Positions 37,467 through 45,546 of a stretch of 64,000 nt of DNA are shown here, in pieces. A model generated the notes under the pieces. The model was not told the DNA's origin and made no database searches. It worked only from the letters and a program-made list of their open reading frames with translations. Both the position numbers and the translations under genes were made by a program. The first letter of the stretch is position 1; every line of letters starts with the position of its first letter. The DNA lies in NCBI RefSeq assembly GCF_027532945.1, contig NZ_JAPZTZ010000001.1, forward strand, positions 62,001 through 126,000, written 5' to 3'. This stretch comes from Phreatobacter sp. (lineage in GTDB: Bacteria > Pseudomonadota > Alphaproteobacteria > Rhizobiales > Phreatobacteraceae).

Positions 37467-38815
37467 TGCGGCCCGCCCTCGCCTGGCTCGCTGCCGGAAC
37501 CCTTGCCATGCTTGCCTCGCTCTCGCCGACCCCGCCCGCCCAGGCCCAGCCCCAGGGGGGCAGGGACCAGGGGAGCCGCGTCCAGCGTGTCACCTCGCCC
37601 GGCGGCATCGAGGCGTGGCTCGTCCGGCAGACGCATCTTCCGGTCCTCGCCCTGTCCTTCGCCATGAAGGGCGGCACGGCCCAGGACCCGCAGGGCCGCG
37701 CGGGCACGGCCAACATGGTCGCCGCCATGATGGACGAGGGCGCCGGCGATCTCGATGCCGAGACCTTCAGCGCCCGCCTTCAGGACCGGGCCATCGAGAT
37801 CAGCTTCGCCGCGAGCCGCGACACCTTCTCCGGCTCGATGCGCACCCTCACCGACAACCGTGCCGAGGCCGCAGCGCTCCTGCGGATGGCGCTCACCGTC
37901 CCGCGTTTCGACGCCGCCCCGCTGGAGCGCATCCGTCAGGCCGTACTCGCCTCCATCCGCCGCGGCTCGACCACGCCCGGCACGATCGCCAGCGACCTGT
38001 TCTGGTCGACGGCCTTTCCCGGCCATCCCTATGGCCGCCGGTCCGCCGGAACCGTGGACAGCGTCGAGGCCATCACCGTCGAGGACCTGCGCGACCTCCA
38101 CGGCCGGGTGCTGGCCCGCGAGCATCTGAAGGTCGCGGTGGTCGGCGATATCACGACGGAAGAGCTCGGACCTCTGCTCGACGAGATCTTCGGCGCGCTG
38201 CCCGCCAAGGCGCGGCTGACGGCCGTGCCCTCCGTCGCCATGGCCGGCCTCGGCGAGCGCCGCGTCGTGCCCCTCGACGTGCCGCAGGCGACCATCTCCT
38301 TCGGCTTGCCCGGTGTCACCCGCGAGGACCCGGATTTCATCACCGCCTTCGTGCTCAATCATATCCTCGGCGGTGGCGGCTTCTCCTCGCGGCTCTACCA
38401 GGAGGTCCGCGAGAAGCGGGGCCTCGCCTATTCCGTCTCCTCCGGCATCGCCGCCCTGGACGCGGCCGGCATGGTCACCGGCGGCACCTCGACGCGCAAC
38501 GACCGCGCCGCCGAGAGCCTCGCCGTTATCACCGCCGAGCTGAAGCGCATGGGCGCCGAGGGGCCCACGGCGATCGAGCTCGAACAGGCCAAGCGCTATC
38601 TCATCGGCTCCTGGGCCCTGCGCTTCGAGACCTCCATCCAGATCGCCTCGAACCTCATCCGGATCCAGCTCGACGGGCTCGGCATCGACTATCTCGATCA
38701 GCGCAACGCCCTCATCGAGGCGGTGAGCCTCGACGACGTGAAGCGGGTGGCGAAGCGCCTCTTCGCCGACCCGCGGATGCTGGTCGTGGTGGTGGGCAAG
38801 CCCGAGGGCATGTGA
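37466..38815 (+). CDS. M16-family protein, catalytically inactive partner
   Basis: 449 aa with a signal peptide (about 1-28). It has the same two-domain M16 fold (FSARLQDRAIEISFAASRDTFSGSM; HILGGGGFSSRLYQEVREKRGLAYSVSSG) but the zinc site is lost: where HxxEH should be, it reads TANMVAAMMDEG (Asn83, Ala86, Ala87). The late glycine-rich loop GGGGF and R-Y-type substrate-grip residues remain, as in alpha-MPP or other non-catalytic subunits. Translationally coupled to the active subunit, implying a 1:1 heterodimer. Confidence 0.92.
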   Translation: MRPALAWLAAGTLAMLASLSPTPPAQAQPQGGRDQGSRVQRVTSPGGIEAWLVRQTHLPVLALSFAMKGGTAQDPQGRAGTANMVAAMMDEGAGDLDAETFSARLQDRAIEISFAASRDTFSGSMRTLTDNRAEAAALLRMALTVPRFDAAPLERIRQAVLASIRRGSTTPGTIASDLFWSTAFPGHPYGRRSAGTVDSVEAITVEDLRDLHGRVLAREHLKVAVVGDITTEELGPLLDEIFGALPAKARLTAVPSVAMAGLGERRVVPLDVPQATISFGLPGVTREDPDFITAFVLNHILGGGGFSSRLYQEVREKRGLAYSVSSGIAALDAAGMVTGGTSTRNDRAAESLAVITAELKRMGAEGPTAIELEQAKRYLIGSWALRFETSIQIASNLIRIQLDGLGIDYLDQRNALIEAVSLDDVKRVAKRLFADPRMLVVVVGKPEGM

Positions 38816-38829
38816 GGCCCCGTCAGCCC

Positions 38830-39108
38830 TCACGGGCGCTGCCCAAGGATCATCCTGACGAGGCCAGCCGTCCAGCGACCGCGGCCCCAGCAGGGCAGGC
38901 CACGACGATTCAGCGCTTCCGCGACTGCGTCATGGCTCAGCCCTGACCGCATCATGCCGGTGACGAGCGGATGGATCGCATCCACATAGGCCTCGAAGAT
39001 CGCGGCCGTTTCCGCCCTCCGGTGTTTGGCCGTCTGGTGCTTGGCGGTCCGGCAGGCCGCGGAAGGGCTCGCGGCGCGGGACTGGGCGCGAGCCTCCCGT
39101 TCAGTCAC
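38830..39108 (-). CDS. small protein with serine-recombinase-like C-terminal helical motif
   Basis: 92 aa from a GTG at 39108 that overlaps the TGA of the preceding small gene (GTGA, 39105-39108). N-terminus is Ala/Arg-rich; the last 50 residues (MMRSGLSHDAVAEALNRRGLPCWGRGRWTAGLVRMIL) resemble the recombinase C-terminal pattern 'IAxxLNxxGxPTxxGxxWxxxxVxxIL'. No catalytic domain, so not an active recombinase; could be a small DNA-binding protein. Identity low certainty. Confidence 0.5.
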   Translation of the reverse strand: MTEREARAQSRAASPSAACRTAKHQTAKHRRAETAAIFEAYVDAIHPLVTGMMRSGLSHDAVAEALNRRGLPCWGRGRWTAGLVRMILGQRP

Positions 39109-39332
39109 CGGCCGCCGCGGTCGCGCCAGGACGGGCAGGCCGCGGTGTCGCTGAGGCAGACCATGTTCTCCGTCCCGCCCTCGCTCATGGCGAAGCGGAC
39201 GGCATCGCGGCGCTGCGTGAAGAGGCCTTCCGCAAGGCCGTGCGTTTCCCGCGCGATCCACAACCCGTCCTCCGATGGGCAGACGATGAAGATCTTGGCG
39301 CCGGGGCTTTGGCGATGGGGCATGGCGGTCAC
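39105..39332 (-). CDS. small hypothetical protein, DUF2188-like pattern
   Basis: 75 aa. Contains GLWIARETHGLAEGLFTQRRDAVRFAMSEGG, reminiscent of short DUF2188-type proteins (W-x-V/I ... F-xT-xxxA-xxxA). Two Cys pairs are spread out (VCPSEDG; VCLSDTAACPSW). Coupled by 4-bp overlaps both upstream (ATGA at 39329-39332) and downstream (GTGA). Function unknown. Confidence 0.5.
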   Translation of the reverse strand: MTAMPHRQSPGAKIFIVCPSEDGLWIARETHGLAEGLFTQRRDAVRFAMSEGGTENMVCLSDTAACPSWRDRGGR

Positions 39333-39514
39333 CCCTGCCAGGTCAGGGTGACGCGTGCCGCGACGACCCCGATGACGAGGAGCGCGAGGCCGATGGCGAC
39401 CAGGAGGCTGTGGCCGACCTCACGCCAGAGGCCGGGTGACGCCGGCTGGTTACGGGTGCGGATGACGGGCCTCATGGCCCTCAGAACGATGCGGTGACGT
39501 GCGATGGGGATCAT
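39329..39514 (-). CDS. small single-pass membrane protein
   Basis: 61 aa from ATG 39514, backed by GGAGG 8 bp upstream. One transmembrane helix at about residues 36-54 (SLLVAIGLALLVIGVVAARV) after a basic N-terminus. Leads the three-gene micro-operon 39514-38830. No family recognised. Confidence 0.5.
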   Translation of the reverse strand: MIPIARHRIVLRAMRPVIRTRNQPASPGLWREVGHSLLVAIGLALLVIGVVAARVTLTWQG

Positions 39515-39609
39515 GGCGGTGCCCTCCTCAGGGACCGCCGTGACCATCGCCGCGCCAGGCGCCAAGGCGCCATATCGATGGGGCCGGCAAGCGCAAAGGC
39601 TGCGTAAAG

Positions 39610-40401
39610 TCAGCGCCCCTTGAGACGCTGCCGCGCGAAGACGACGAAGACGCCGACGAGCGTCAGGGCGAGGCCGTACCAGGTGACGGCATATTCGAGA
39701 TGGCGGTTCGTAAAGCTCAGCCGCGTCTCGCCGCCGACCGGCCAGCCGCCCGCCACCGCTGTCGCGTCGGCGTCCACGGAGAAGGGCGCTGTCGTGGTTG
39801 CGGCCAGCCCCTGCGTCCGCGCGATCACCGCGAGGTCGCGGGTGTAGAAGATGCGCCGCACCGTGTCGTCCACCGCCGCGAAGGCGCTGCGCGCCTCGGG
39901 GAAGCGAACCAGCCCGGTAATGGTCACATCCCCCGCGGCAAGCCCCTCCCTGCGGGATGCGGGATCACGGCGCTCGGTCGGCACGAAGCCGCGATTGACG
40001 ATGACGCTGGACCCGTCGGCGAGGACCAGCGGCGTGAGCACGAAATAGCCCTGGCCGGTTGGGCGGTTCCGGTCGGCCTGGCGGCTGTCGCCGGCCACGT
40101 GGAAGAGATAGGCCTCGGCCTCGTGGCGAAAGCGGCCCGACACCGTGACGCGCCGATATTCGTCGCGCTCGGCGCTCATCGTCGCCCAGGCCTCGCGGCC
40201 CGGCACCAGCACGGGCGCGGCGCGGCTGCGCTCCTCCACCTGCGCGATAAGGCTGGTCTTCCAGGCAAGGCGCGTGAGCTGCCAGGTGCCGAGTGTCACC
40301 AGGATCGCGAGGGTCACGAGGGCAACCACCCCCGGCACCACCAGGCTTTTCAGCCGCTCGGCGCGCGGACGGTCGGGAGCGGACATGTCGGATACGGTCA
40401 T
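39610..40401 (-). CDS. SURF1-family cytochrome oxidase assembly protein
   Basis: 263 aa with two transmembrane segments flanking a periplasmic domain. Family marks: GTWQLTRLAWKTSLIAQVEER (GxWQxxRxxWK), YRRVTVSGRF, GYFVLTPLVLADGSSVIVNRGFVP, and C-terminal TNRHLEYAVTWYGLALTL. Assists heme a insertion into CoxA. It belongs functionally to the oxidase block but is on the opposite strand, behind DUF983 by 15 bp. Confidence 0.93.
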   Translation of the reverse strand: MTVSDMSAPDRPRAERLKSLVVPGVVALVTLAILVTLGTWQLTRLAWKTSLIAQVEERSRAAPVLVPGREAWATMSAERDEYRRVTVSGRFRHEAEAYLFHVAGDSRQADRNRPTGQGYFVLTPLVLADGSSVIVNRGFVPTERRDPASRREGLAAGDVTITGLVRFPEARSAFAAVDDTVRRIFYTRDLAVIARTQGLAATTTAPFSVDADATAVAGGWPVGGETRLSFTNRHLEYAVTWYGLALTLVGVFVVFARQRLKGR

Positions 40402-40416
40402 TCCGGTCAGATAGGG

Positions 40417-40794
40417 TCAGGCATCCCCGCTGTCGAGCCGGCCTTCTCGCGCATTGTTGCGATACTGGAGCGCGATCATCAGTCCCTTCATCGGCCGCAG
40501 CAGCCCAAGGCAGACGATCAGCACCATCGGCCCGAAGATCAGCGCATGGACCCAGAAGGGCGGCGTGTACTTCACCTCCACCACCAGGGCTGCGCCGCAA
40601 ATCAGAAATCCGGCGAGGAGGATGACGAAGACGGCCGGCCCGTCGCCGGATTCGGCGAAGGCGAAGTCGAGGCCGCAGGCGCTGCATCTGGGCTTCACCG
40701 ACAGGAAACCGTCGAACAGATGGCCCTCGCCGCAGCGCGGGCAGCGCCCTTTCAGCCCGGTCGAGACAGGCGACTGGTCCTGGTAATAGGTCAT
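40417..40794 (-). CDS. DUF983 membrane protein with zinc-ribbon head
   Basis: 125 aa. Four cysteines form a treble-clef-like site (Cys18, Cys21, Cys37, Cys40 in GRCPRCGEGHLF...KPRCSACG), followed by two transmembrane helices. DUF983 genes are regular members of alphaproteobacterial cox clusters, usually next to SURF1; a role in oxidase biogenesis is inferred from this linkage. Precedes SURF1 on the minus strand, forming a two-gene unit divergent from cheY (236 bp apart). Confidence 0.9.
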   Translation of the reverse strand: MTYYQDQSPVSTGLKGRCPRCGEGHLFDGFLSVKPRCSACGLDFAFAESGDGPAVFVILLAGFLICGAALVVEVKYTPPFWVHALIFGPMVLIVCLGLLRPMKGLMIALQYRNNAREGRLDSGDA

Positions 40795-41030
40795 GGGCGG
40801 CCTCCTGAAAGCCTTCTAGACCCCCGCGCGGCACAAACCAATTTGTAACCCTGCGGATGATCGGAGCCGATCCGCGGCAATATCGCCGGATTTTCACGGT
40901 CACCCAGACGCGGCGTTAACCGCTTCTTCAAGGCTCAACGGCATTTTCGTACCGAACGCCGCCTAGCGTGCGGTTCAACGTAACTTTCCCAGCGGTGCGC
41001 TGAAGCAGCGCCGGCGTTTGGAGCAGTGTG

Positions 41031-41414
41031 ATGGCTGTTGACCTCTCGATGCCGATCCTCGTGGTCGATGATTACAACACGATGATCCGCATCATCCGTA
41101 ACCTCCTGAAGCAGCTCGGCTTCGATGACATCGACGACGCGTCCGACGGCTCGGCCGCGCTCGCCAAGATGAAGGAGAAGAAGTACGGCCTCGTGATCTC
41201 CGACTGGAACATGGAGCCGATGACCGGCTACGAGCTCCTGAAGGAGGTTCGCGCCGACGGTTCCCTGTCCCGCACGCCCTTCATCATGGTCACCGCCGAG
41301 TCGAAGACGGAGAACGTCATCGCGGCGAAGAAGGCCGGCGTGAACAACTACATCGTGAAGCCTTTCAACGCCCAGACGCTGAAGGCCAAGATCGACGCGG
41401 TCTTCGCCGACTGA
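41031..41414 (+). CDS. cheY: chemotaxis response regulator CheY
   Basis: 127-aa stand-alone receiver domain. Acidic pocket Asp13/Asp14 (VVDDYNTM), phospho-acceptor Asp58 (LVISDWNMEPMTGYELL), Thr88 (IMVTAES) and Lys110 (YIVKPF) are all present. ATG 41031 is chosen over a GTG at 41028, with GGAG at 41020. Binds the flagellar switch when phosphorylated. Followed by cheZ, so signal termination is encoded alongside. Confidence 0.96.
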   Translation: MAVDLSMPILVVDDYNTMIRIIRNLLKQLGFDDIDDASDGSAALAKMKEKKYGLVISDWNMEPMTGYELLKEVRADGSLSRTPFIMVTAESKTENVIAAKKAGVNNYIVKPFNAQTLKAKIDAVFAD

Positions 41415-41520
41415 GAACGGCCCATTGGCGGTCAACGCCCCGTCGACTGCCCCTGAGGGCAGTCGGCACCCCGCCGGCGTGATGCCGCACCAAGCCGCTC
41501 ACCGCGAGGATCAGGCGACC

Positions 41521-42198
41521 ATGAAGAAAGTCTCCACCGACCACCTCGATCGCATCGTCCAGTTCATCCGGACGAAGGGCAACGGTGACGTGTCGCTTGG
41601 CGACGTGGTCGCTCTGGCCGAGGTCACCGTCGAGTCGCTGTCGAGCTTCTTCCGCTCCATCGACATGTCGGTCTACCGCGAGCTTTCCGACATCGCCTCC
41701 TTCATCACCAACATGAAGGTTGAGGTCGGCCGACTGCAGCCCAATGACCTCAAGCACAGTCGCATCCCGGCCGCCGGCATGGAGCTCGACGCTATCGTCA
41801 AGGCGACCGAGAAGGCCACCGACACGATCATGGGCGCCGCCGAGGAACTCATGGCGGCCGATGCCTCCGACCCCGTCGCCTACAAGGCCATGGTGGACGA
41901 GCGCATGATGCTCATCTTCGAGGCCTGTTCCTTCCAGGACATCACCGGCCAGCGCGTCGCCAAGGTCATCGATACGCTCAAGCATATCGAGATGCGCGTT
42001 ACCCGCTTCGCCGATGCGATCAACGCCGCCGATGCCGACGGCTACCTCTCCGAGGACGAGCGTCGCCGCGAGGAGCGCAAGATCAAGAACATCCTGCACG
42101 GGCCCCAGCTCGACGGCGAGGGTGTGGATCAGAACGACGTCGACGCCCTGTTCGCCAAGCCCGAAAAGAAGGGCAAGGACGCCGCCACCGCGAAGTGA
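41521..42198 (+). CDS. cheZ: CheZ-type CheY-P phosphatase
   Basis: 225-aa mostly helical protein. The catalytic segment ACSFQDITGQRVAKVIDTL carries Asp140 and the in-line Gln144, matching Asp143/Gln147 of E. coli CheZ. A C-terminal acidic tail with VDQNDVDALF is the CheY-binding end. ATG 41521 is used; earlier in-frame starts exist at 41425 and 41482 but the protein homology starts here. Together with cheY forms a minimal on/off pair. Confidence 0.92.
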   Translation: MKKVSTDHLDRIVQFIRTKGNGDVSLGDVVALAEVTVESLSSFFRSIDMSVYRELSDIASFITNMKVEVGRLQPNDLKHSRIPAAGMELDAIVKATEKATDTIMGAAEELMAADASDPVAYKAMVDERMMLIFEACSFQDITGQRVAKVIDTLKHIEMRVTRFADAINAADADGYLSEDERRREERKIKNILHGPQLDGEGVDQNDVDALFAKPEKKGKDAATAK

Positions 42199-42204
42199 CG
42201 GCCC

Positions 42205-42225
42205 GCCCGGCGGATGGCGCCGGGC
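42205..42225 (+). terminator. hairpin after cheZ
   Basis: GCCCGGCG (42205-42212), 5-base loop, CGCCGGGC (42218-42225), 6 bp after the cheZ stop and followed by a weak TCTGT tail. Between convergent genes, so it may terminate either way. Confidence 0.5.
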
Positions 42226-42231
42226 TCTGTC

Positions 42232-43113
42232 TCACCAGACCAGCTTGCGCATCACGTGCCGCGGATGCTGGCTGGTCTCGCCGATGAGCGCCGCGAGGCC
42301 ATCGCGCTTCAGGCCCTCGGGCCCCAGCAGCACCTCCGCGTGGATGCCCTCCGCCAGGAACAGGCAGTCGTAGCCCATGCGCACGGCACCGGCGACGTCG
42401 GTCCGCATGGCATCGCCGATGCACAGCACCCGCGAGGGATCGGGGCGCGTGCCGAGGATGCGCTCCGCATAGTCCCAGCAGGCCTCGTAGGCCGGCTCGT
42501 AGGGCTTGCCGGCATAGAGAACCTCGCCGCCGATGGACTGGTAGCGATCGCCGATGGCGCCGGCGCAGAAAATGAGGTCGTGGCCGACCTCCACCACCTT
42601 GTCGGGATTGCCGCACAGGAAGAACAGGTCGCGCGCCTTCATGCGCTCCAGCCGCTCCTGGTAGTCGTCCGGCGTCTCGGTGCGATCATCGACGAGGCCG
42701 GTGCAGACCACATAGGCCGCCTCCTCGATGGGGACGAGGCGCGTGTCGATGTCCTCGAACACGACGAGGTCGCGCTGTGGGCCGACATGGTGCACGGGCT
42801 CGCCCGGGCGCGTGCGCATGTAGGTGCGCGACACGTCCCCGGACGTGACGATGGCGTCATAGGCCGCCCGCGGTACGCCGAGCCGGTCGAGCTGGCCGAC
42901 CACCACCGGCGCCTGTCGCGGGGCGTTGGTGATGAGGATCACCGGCACGCCCCGCTGGCGGATGCGCACCAGCGCGTCGCAGGCCCCGGGATGGGCGCGC
43001 ATGCCGTTATGCAGCACTCCCCAGACATCGGAGAAGACGAGGTCATAGTCCCCGGCAATGGCGGAGAGCCCGTCGATGACCGGTGGCAGGGCGGAGGGAG
43101 CGAGCGCGTTCAT
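42232..43113 (-). CDS. HAD-IIA family phosphatase (TIGR01459-like)
   Basis: 293 aa. Motif I FSDVWGVLHNG (Asp29, with Trp rather than Asp two residues later, normal for this subfamily), motif II LITNAPRQ, and motif III/IV GAIGDRYQSIGGEVLYAGKPY plus CIGDAMRTDVAGA. Likely hydrolyses sugar or nucleotide phosphates; natural substrate not predictable. Convergent with cheZ. Confidence 0.9.
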   Translation of the reverse strand: MNALAPSALPPVIDGLSAIAGDYDLVFSDVWGVLHNGMRAHPGACDALVRIRQRGVPVILITNAPRQAPVVVGQLDRLGVPRAAYDAIVTSGDVSRTYMRTRPGEPVHHVGPQRDLVVFEDIDTRLVPIEEAAYVVCTGLVDDRTETPDDYQERLERMKARDLFFLCGNPDKVVEVGHDLIFCAGAIGDRYQSIGGEVLYAGKPYEPAYEACWDYAERILGTRPDPSRVLCIGDAMRTDVAGAVRMGYDCLFLAEGIHAEVLLGPEGLKRDGLAALIGETSQHPRHVMRKLVW

Positions 43114-43166
43114 GCCCGCCGGTTAAGGGCCGGGGCCCGGCGGGTCAAGCGCCGGGCCAGCAAGGC

Positions 43167-44078
43167 TCAAGCCGGAGGGGTCGCCGTCAGGAAGGGCAGG
43201 AGCGCCGCAAGGCAGCCGGCCGGGTTCTCCTCGGGCACGAAATGGCCGCTATCCACCGCCTCGCCGGTGGCCTTCGGCGCGAAAAGGCGCCAGGCATCCA
43301 GCGGACTGGACCCGGCCGAGGGGATGCCGGCATCGCCCCAGACCACATGGACGGGCGCGCCGATCGTGCGCCCCGCCGCCTTGTCCGCCTCGTCGGCGGC
43401 AAGATCGACGGTGGCGCCGGCGCGATAGTCCTCGCAGCAGGCATGGATGCGCGAGGGGTCGTTGAAGAAGTCGCGATAGTGCTGCAGCGCGCGGTTGTCA
43501 TAGGCCTCGAGCGTGCCGCTCTTGGTCCAGAGCGACAGCTTTGCCTCGAGATAGGCGGTGGGGTTGCGGCCGATCTCCGCCTCCGGCACCCCCTCGGGGC
43601 CGGAGAGAAAGATCCAGTGCTCGGTCTTCGGCGACGGTGCGACGCGAATGCGCTCCCACATGACGATGGTCGGCACGATGTCGATGAGCGCGAGGCGCTC
43701 CAGTCGTCCCGGATGGTCGAGCGCCATGCGATAGGTGACACGCGCGCCGCGGTCGTGGCCACAGGCCATGAACCGAACATGGCCGAGCCGCTCCATCACC
43801 TCGATCAGCGCTTTCGCCATGTCGCGCTTGGCATAGGGAAAGTGCTGACGGTCGCCGCGGGGCGCGGCCGACCAGCCATAGCCCGGCAGGTCCGGCAGAA
43901 CGAGGGTGAAGCGCTTCGCCAGCTCCGGGGCGATCTTGTGCCACTCGACATGGGTCTGCGGGAAGCCATGGACCAGGAGCAGCGGCGGGCCGGAGCCGCC
44001 CGATCGCGCGAAGATCTGCCCGGCCGAGGTGTCGAGCCAGTGGGATTCGAAACCGGGGAACAGGTCGTGGGTCGCCAT
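43167..44078 (-). CDS. alpha/beta hydrolase, haloacetate (fluoroacetate) dehalogenase type
   Basis: 303 aa, single alpha/beta-hydrolase domain. HGFPQTHVEWHK oxyanion region; nucleophile Asp109 in ACGHDRGARVTYRMALDHP with Arg110 and Arg113 as in fluoroacetate dehalogenase; acid/base residues toward the end (GDAGIPS; GHFVPEENP supplies His). The DRGxR pattern favours haloacid dehalogenase over epoxide hydrolase. Activity on a halogenated substrate is inferred, not proven. Confidence 0.85.
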   Translation of the reverse strand: MATHDLFPGFESHWLDTSAGQIFARSGGSGPPLLLVHGFPQTHVEWHKIAPELAKRFTLVLPDLPGYGWSAAPRGDRQHFPYAKRDMAKALIEVMERLGHVRFMACGHDRGARVTYRMALDHPGRLERLALIDIVPTIVMWERIRVAPSPKTEHWIFLSGPEGVPEAEIGRNPTAYLEAKLSLWTKSGTLEAYDNRALQHYRDFFNDPSRIHACCEDYRAGATVDLAADEADKAAGRTIGAPVHVVWGDAGIPSAGSSPLDAWRLFAPKATGEAVDSGHFVPEENPAGCLAALLPFLTATPPA

Positions 44079-44151
44079 CAGGGCCTCCTGCAGGTCATGC
44101 CGAGCATAACGCCGCAGGTGGTCGTTGGGTGTCAGCAGTTCGGCGGAGGCC

Positions 44152-45435
44152 TCAGGCCCCGGCCTTCTCCCGCGCCACAGCCTGCCAGCCGATGTCGCGG
44201 CGGCAGAAGCCGCCCGGCCAGTCGATGAGGTCGACGGCCTGGTAGGCCTTCTCCTGCGCCTCGGTCACCGTGGCGCCGGTGGCCGTCACCGCCAGGACCC
44301 GGCCGCCATTGGCGACCAGGGCACCGTCCTTCGCCGTCGTGCCGGCATGGAAGACCTCGACGCCCGCAAGCTCGCGCGCCCGCTCGATGCCGCGGATGAC
44401 GCTGCCCTTCTCCGGCGTGCCCGGATAGCCCTTGGCCGCCATCACCACGGTGAGCGCGACATCGTCGTACCAGCGCACGCTCATGGTCTTCAGCTGGCCG
44501 TCCGCTGCCGCCAGCAGCAGCGTCAGCAGGTCGTCCTTCAGCCGCATCATCAGCACCTGGCATTCCGGGTCGCCGAAGCGGCAATTGTATTCGATGAGCT
44601 TCGGCCCCTCGGCGGTGATCATCAGGCCGGCGAAGAGTACGCCCGTGAACGGATGGCCCTTGGCCTTCATCGCCGCGAGGGTCGGGCGGATGATCTCGGC
44701 CATGGTGCGCTCGACCATGGCGGGCGTCATGACCGGGGCCGGCGAATAGGCGCCCATGCCGCCGGTGTTCGGGCCGGTATCGCCGTCGCCGACGCGCTTG
44801 TGGTCCTGGGCGGTGGCGAGGGCGAGGGCATTGTCGCCGTCGCAGAGGGCGAAGAACGAGGCCTCCTCGCCAGTCATGAACTCCTCGATGACGACGGAGG
44901 CGCCGGCGGCGCCCATGCCGCCCTCGAACATCATGTCGACGGCGGCCAGCGCCTCGTCCAGCGTCATGGCGACCACGACGCCCTTGCCGGCGGCGAGGCC
45001 GTCGGCCTTGACGACGATCGGCGCGCCCATGCGGCGGACATAGTCCTTGGCCGGTTCGGCGGCGATGAAGCGCTCATAGGCCGCGGTGGGGATCGAGAAT
45101 GCCCGGCAGAGGTCCTTGGTGAAGCCCTTGGAGCCCTCGAGCTGGGCAGCCGCCTGCGACGGCCCGAAGACCTTGATGCCCGCGGCGGTCAGGTCATCGG
45201 CAAGGCCCGCCACCAGCGGCGCCTCCGGGCCGACCACGACGAAGGTGATGGCATGGCTGCGGCAATAGGCGATGACGGCGGCATGGTCGGCGACGTCGAT
45301 CGCCGCGAGGGTCGCGACCTCGGCAATGCCGGGATTGCCGGGAGCGCAATGCAGCGTGGTGAGCAGCGGGCTCGCGGAGAGGGCCCAGGCGAGGGCATGT
45401 TCGCGGCCGCCGCCGCCGATCAGAAGCACGTTCAT
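44152..45435 (-). CDS. purD: phosphoribosylamine--glycine ligase
   Basis: 427-aa ATP-grasp enzyme making GAR in purine synthesis. [19 protein letters not shown] start at 45435 has a GGGGGAG ribosome site. Visible: [53 protein letters not shown] (ATP-grasp loop), [40 protein letters not shown]. Full length. Divergent from xseA across 111 bp. Confidence 0.98.
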   Translation of the reverse strand: MNVLLIGGGGREHALAWALSASPLLTTLHCAPGNPGIAEVATLAAIDVADHAAVIAYCRSHAITFVVVGPEAPLVAGLADDLTAAGIKVFGPSQAAAQLEGSKGFTKDLCRAFSIPTAAYERFIAAEPAKDYVRRMGAPIVVKADGLAAGKGVVVAMTLDEALAAVDMMFEGGMGAAGASVVIEEFMTGEEASFFALCDGDNALALATAQDHKRVGDGDTGPNTGGMGAYSPAPVMTPAMVERTMAEIIRPTLAAMKAKGHPFTGVLFAGLMITAEGPKLIEYNCRFGDPECQVLMMRLKDDLLTLLLAAADGQLKTMSVRWYDDVALTVVMAAKGYPGTPEKGSVIRGIERARELAGVEVFHAGTTAKDGALVANGGRVLAVTATGATVTEAQEKAYQAVDLIDWPGGFCRRDIGWQAVAREKAGA

Positions 45436-45546
45436 CGCTGTCTCCCCCGGGCTCGCGCGCGCACCGGCCACGGCCGATCGCCCCTTCAACCCGCGTCCCG
45501 CAGCGTCTAGACAAGAGCGCCCCGTCCGGCAACGGATTCGCTTCGC

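Noticed and set aside
37466-38815. Second M16 gene as a pseudogene
   Set aside because: Although the HxxEH motif is gone, the frame is full length, exported and translationally coupled; non-catalytic M16 subunits are normal.
38830-39108. Serine recombinase remnant marking a mobile element
   Set aside because: Only a short helical tail is similar; there is no catalytic domain, no att-like repeats and no tRNA nearby.
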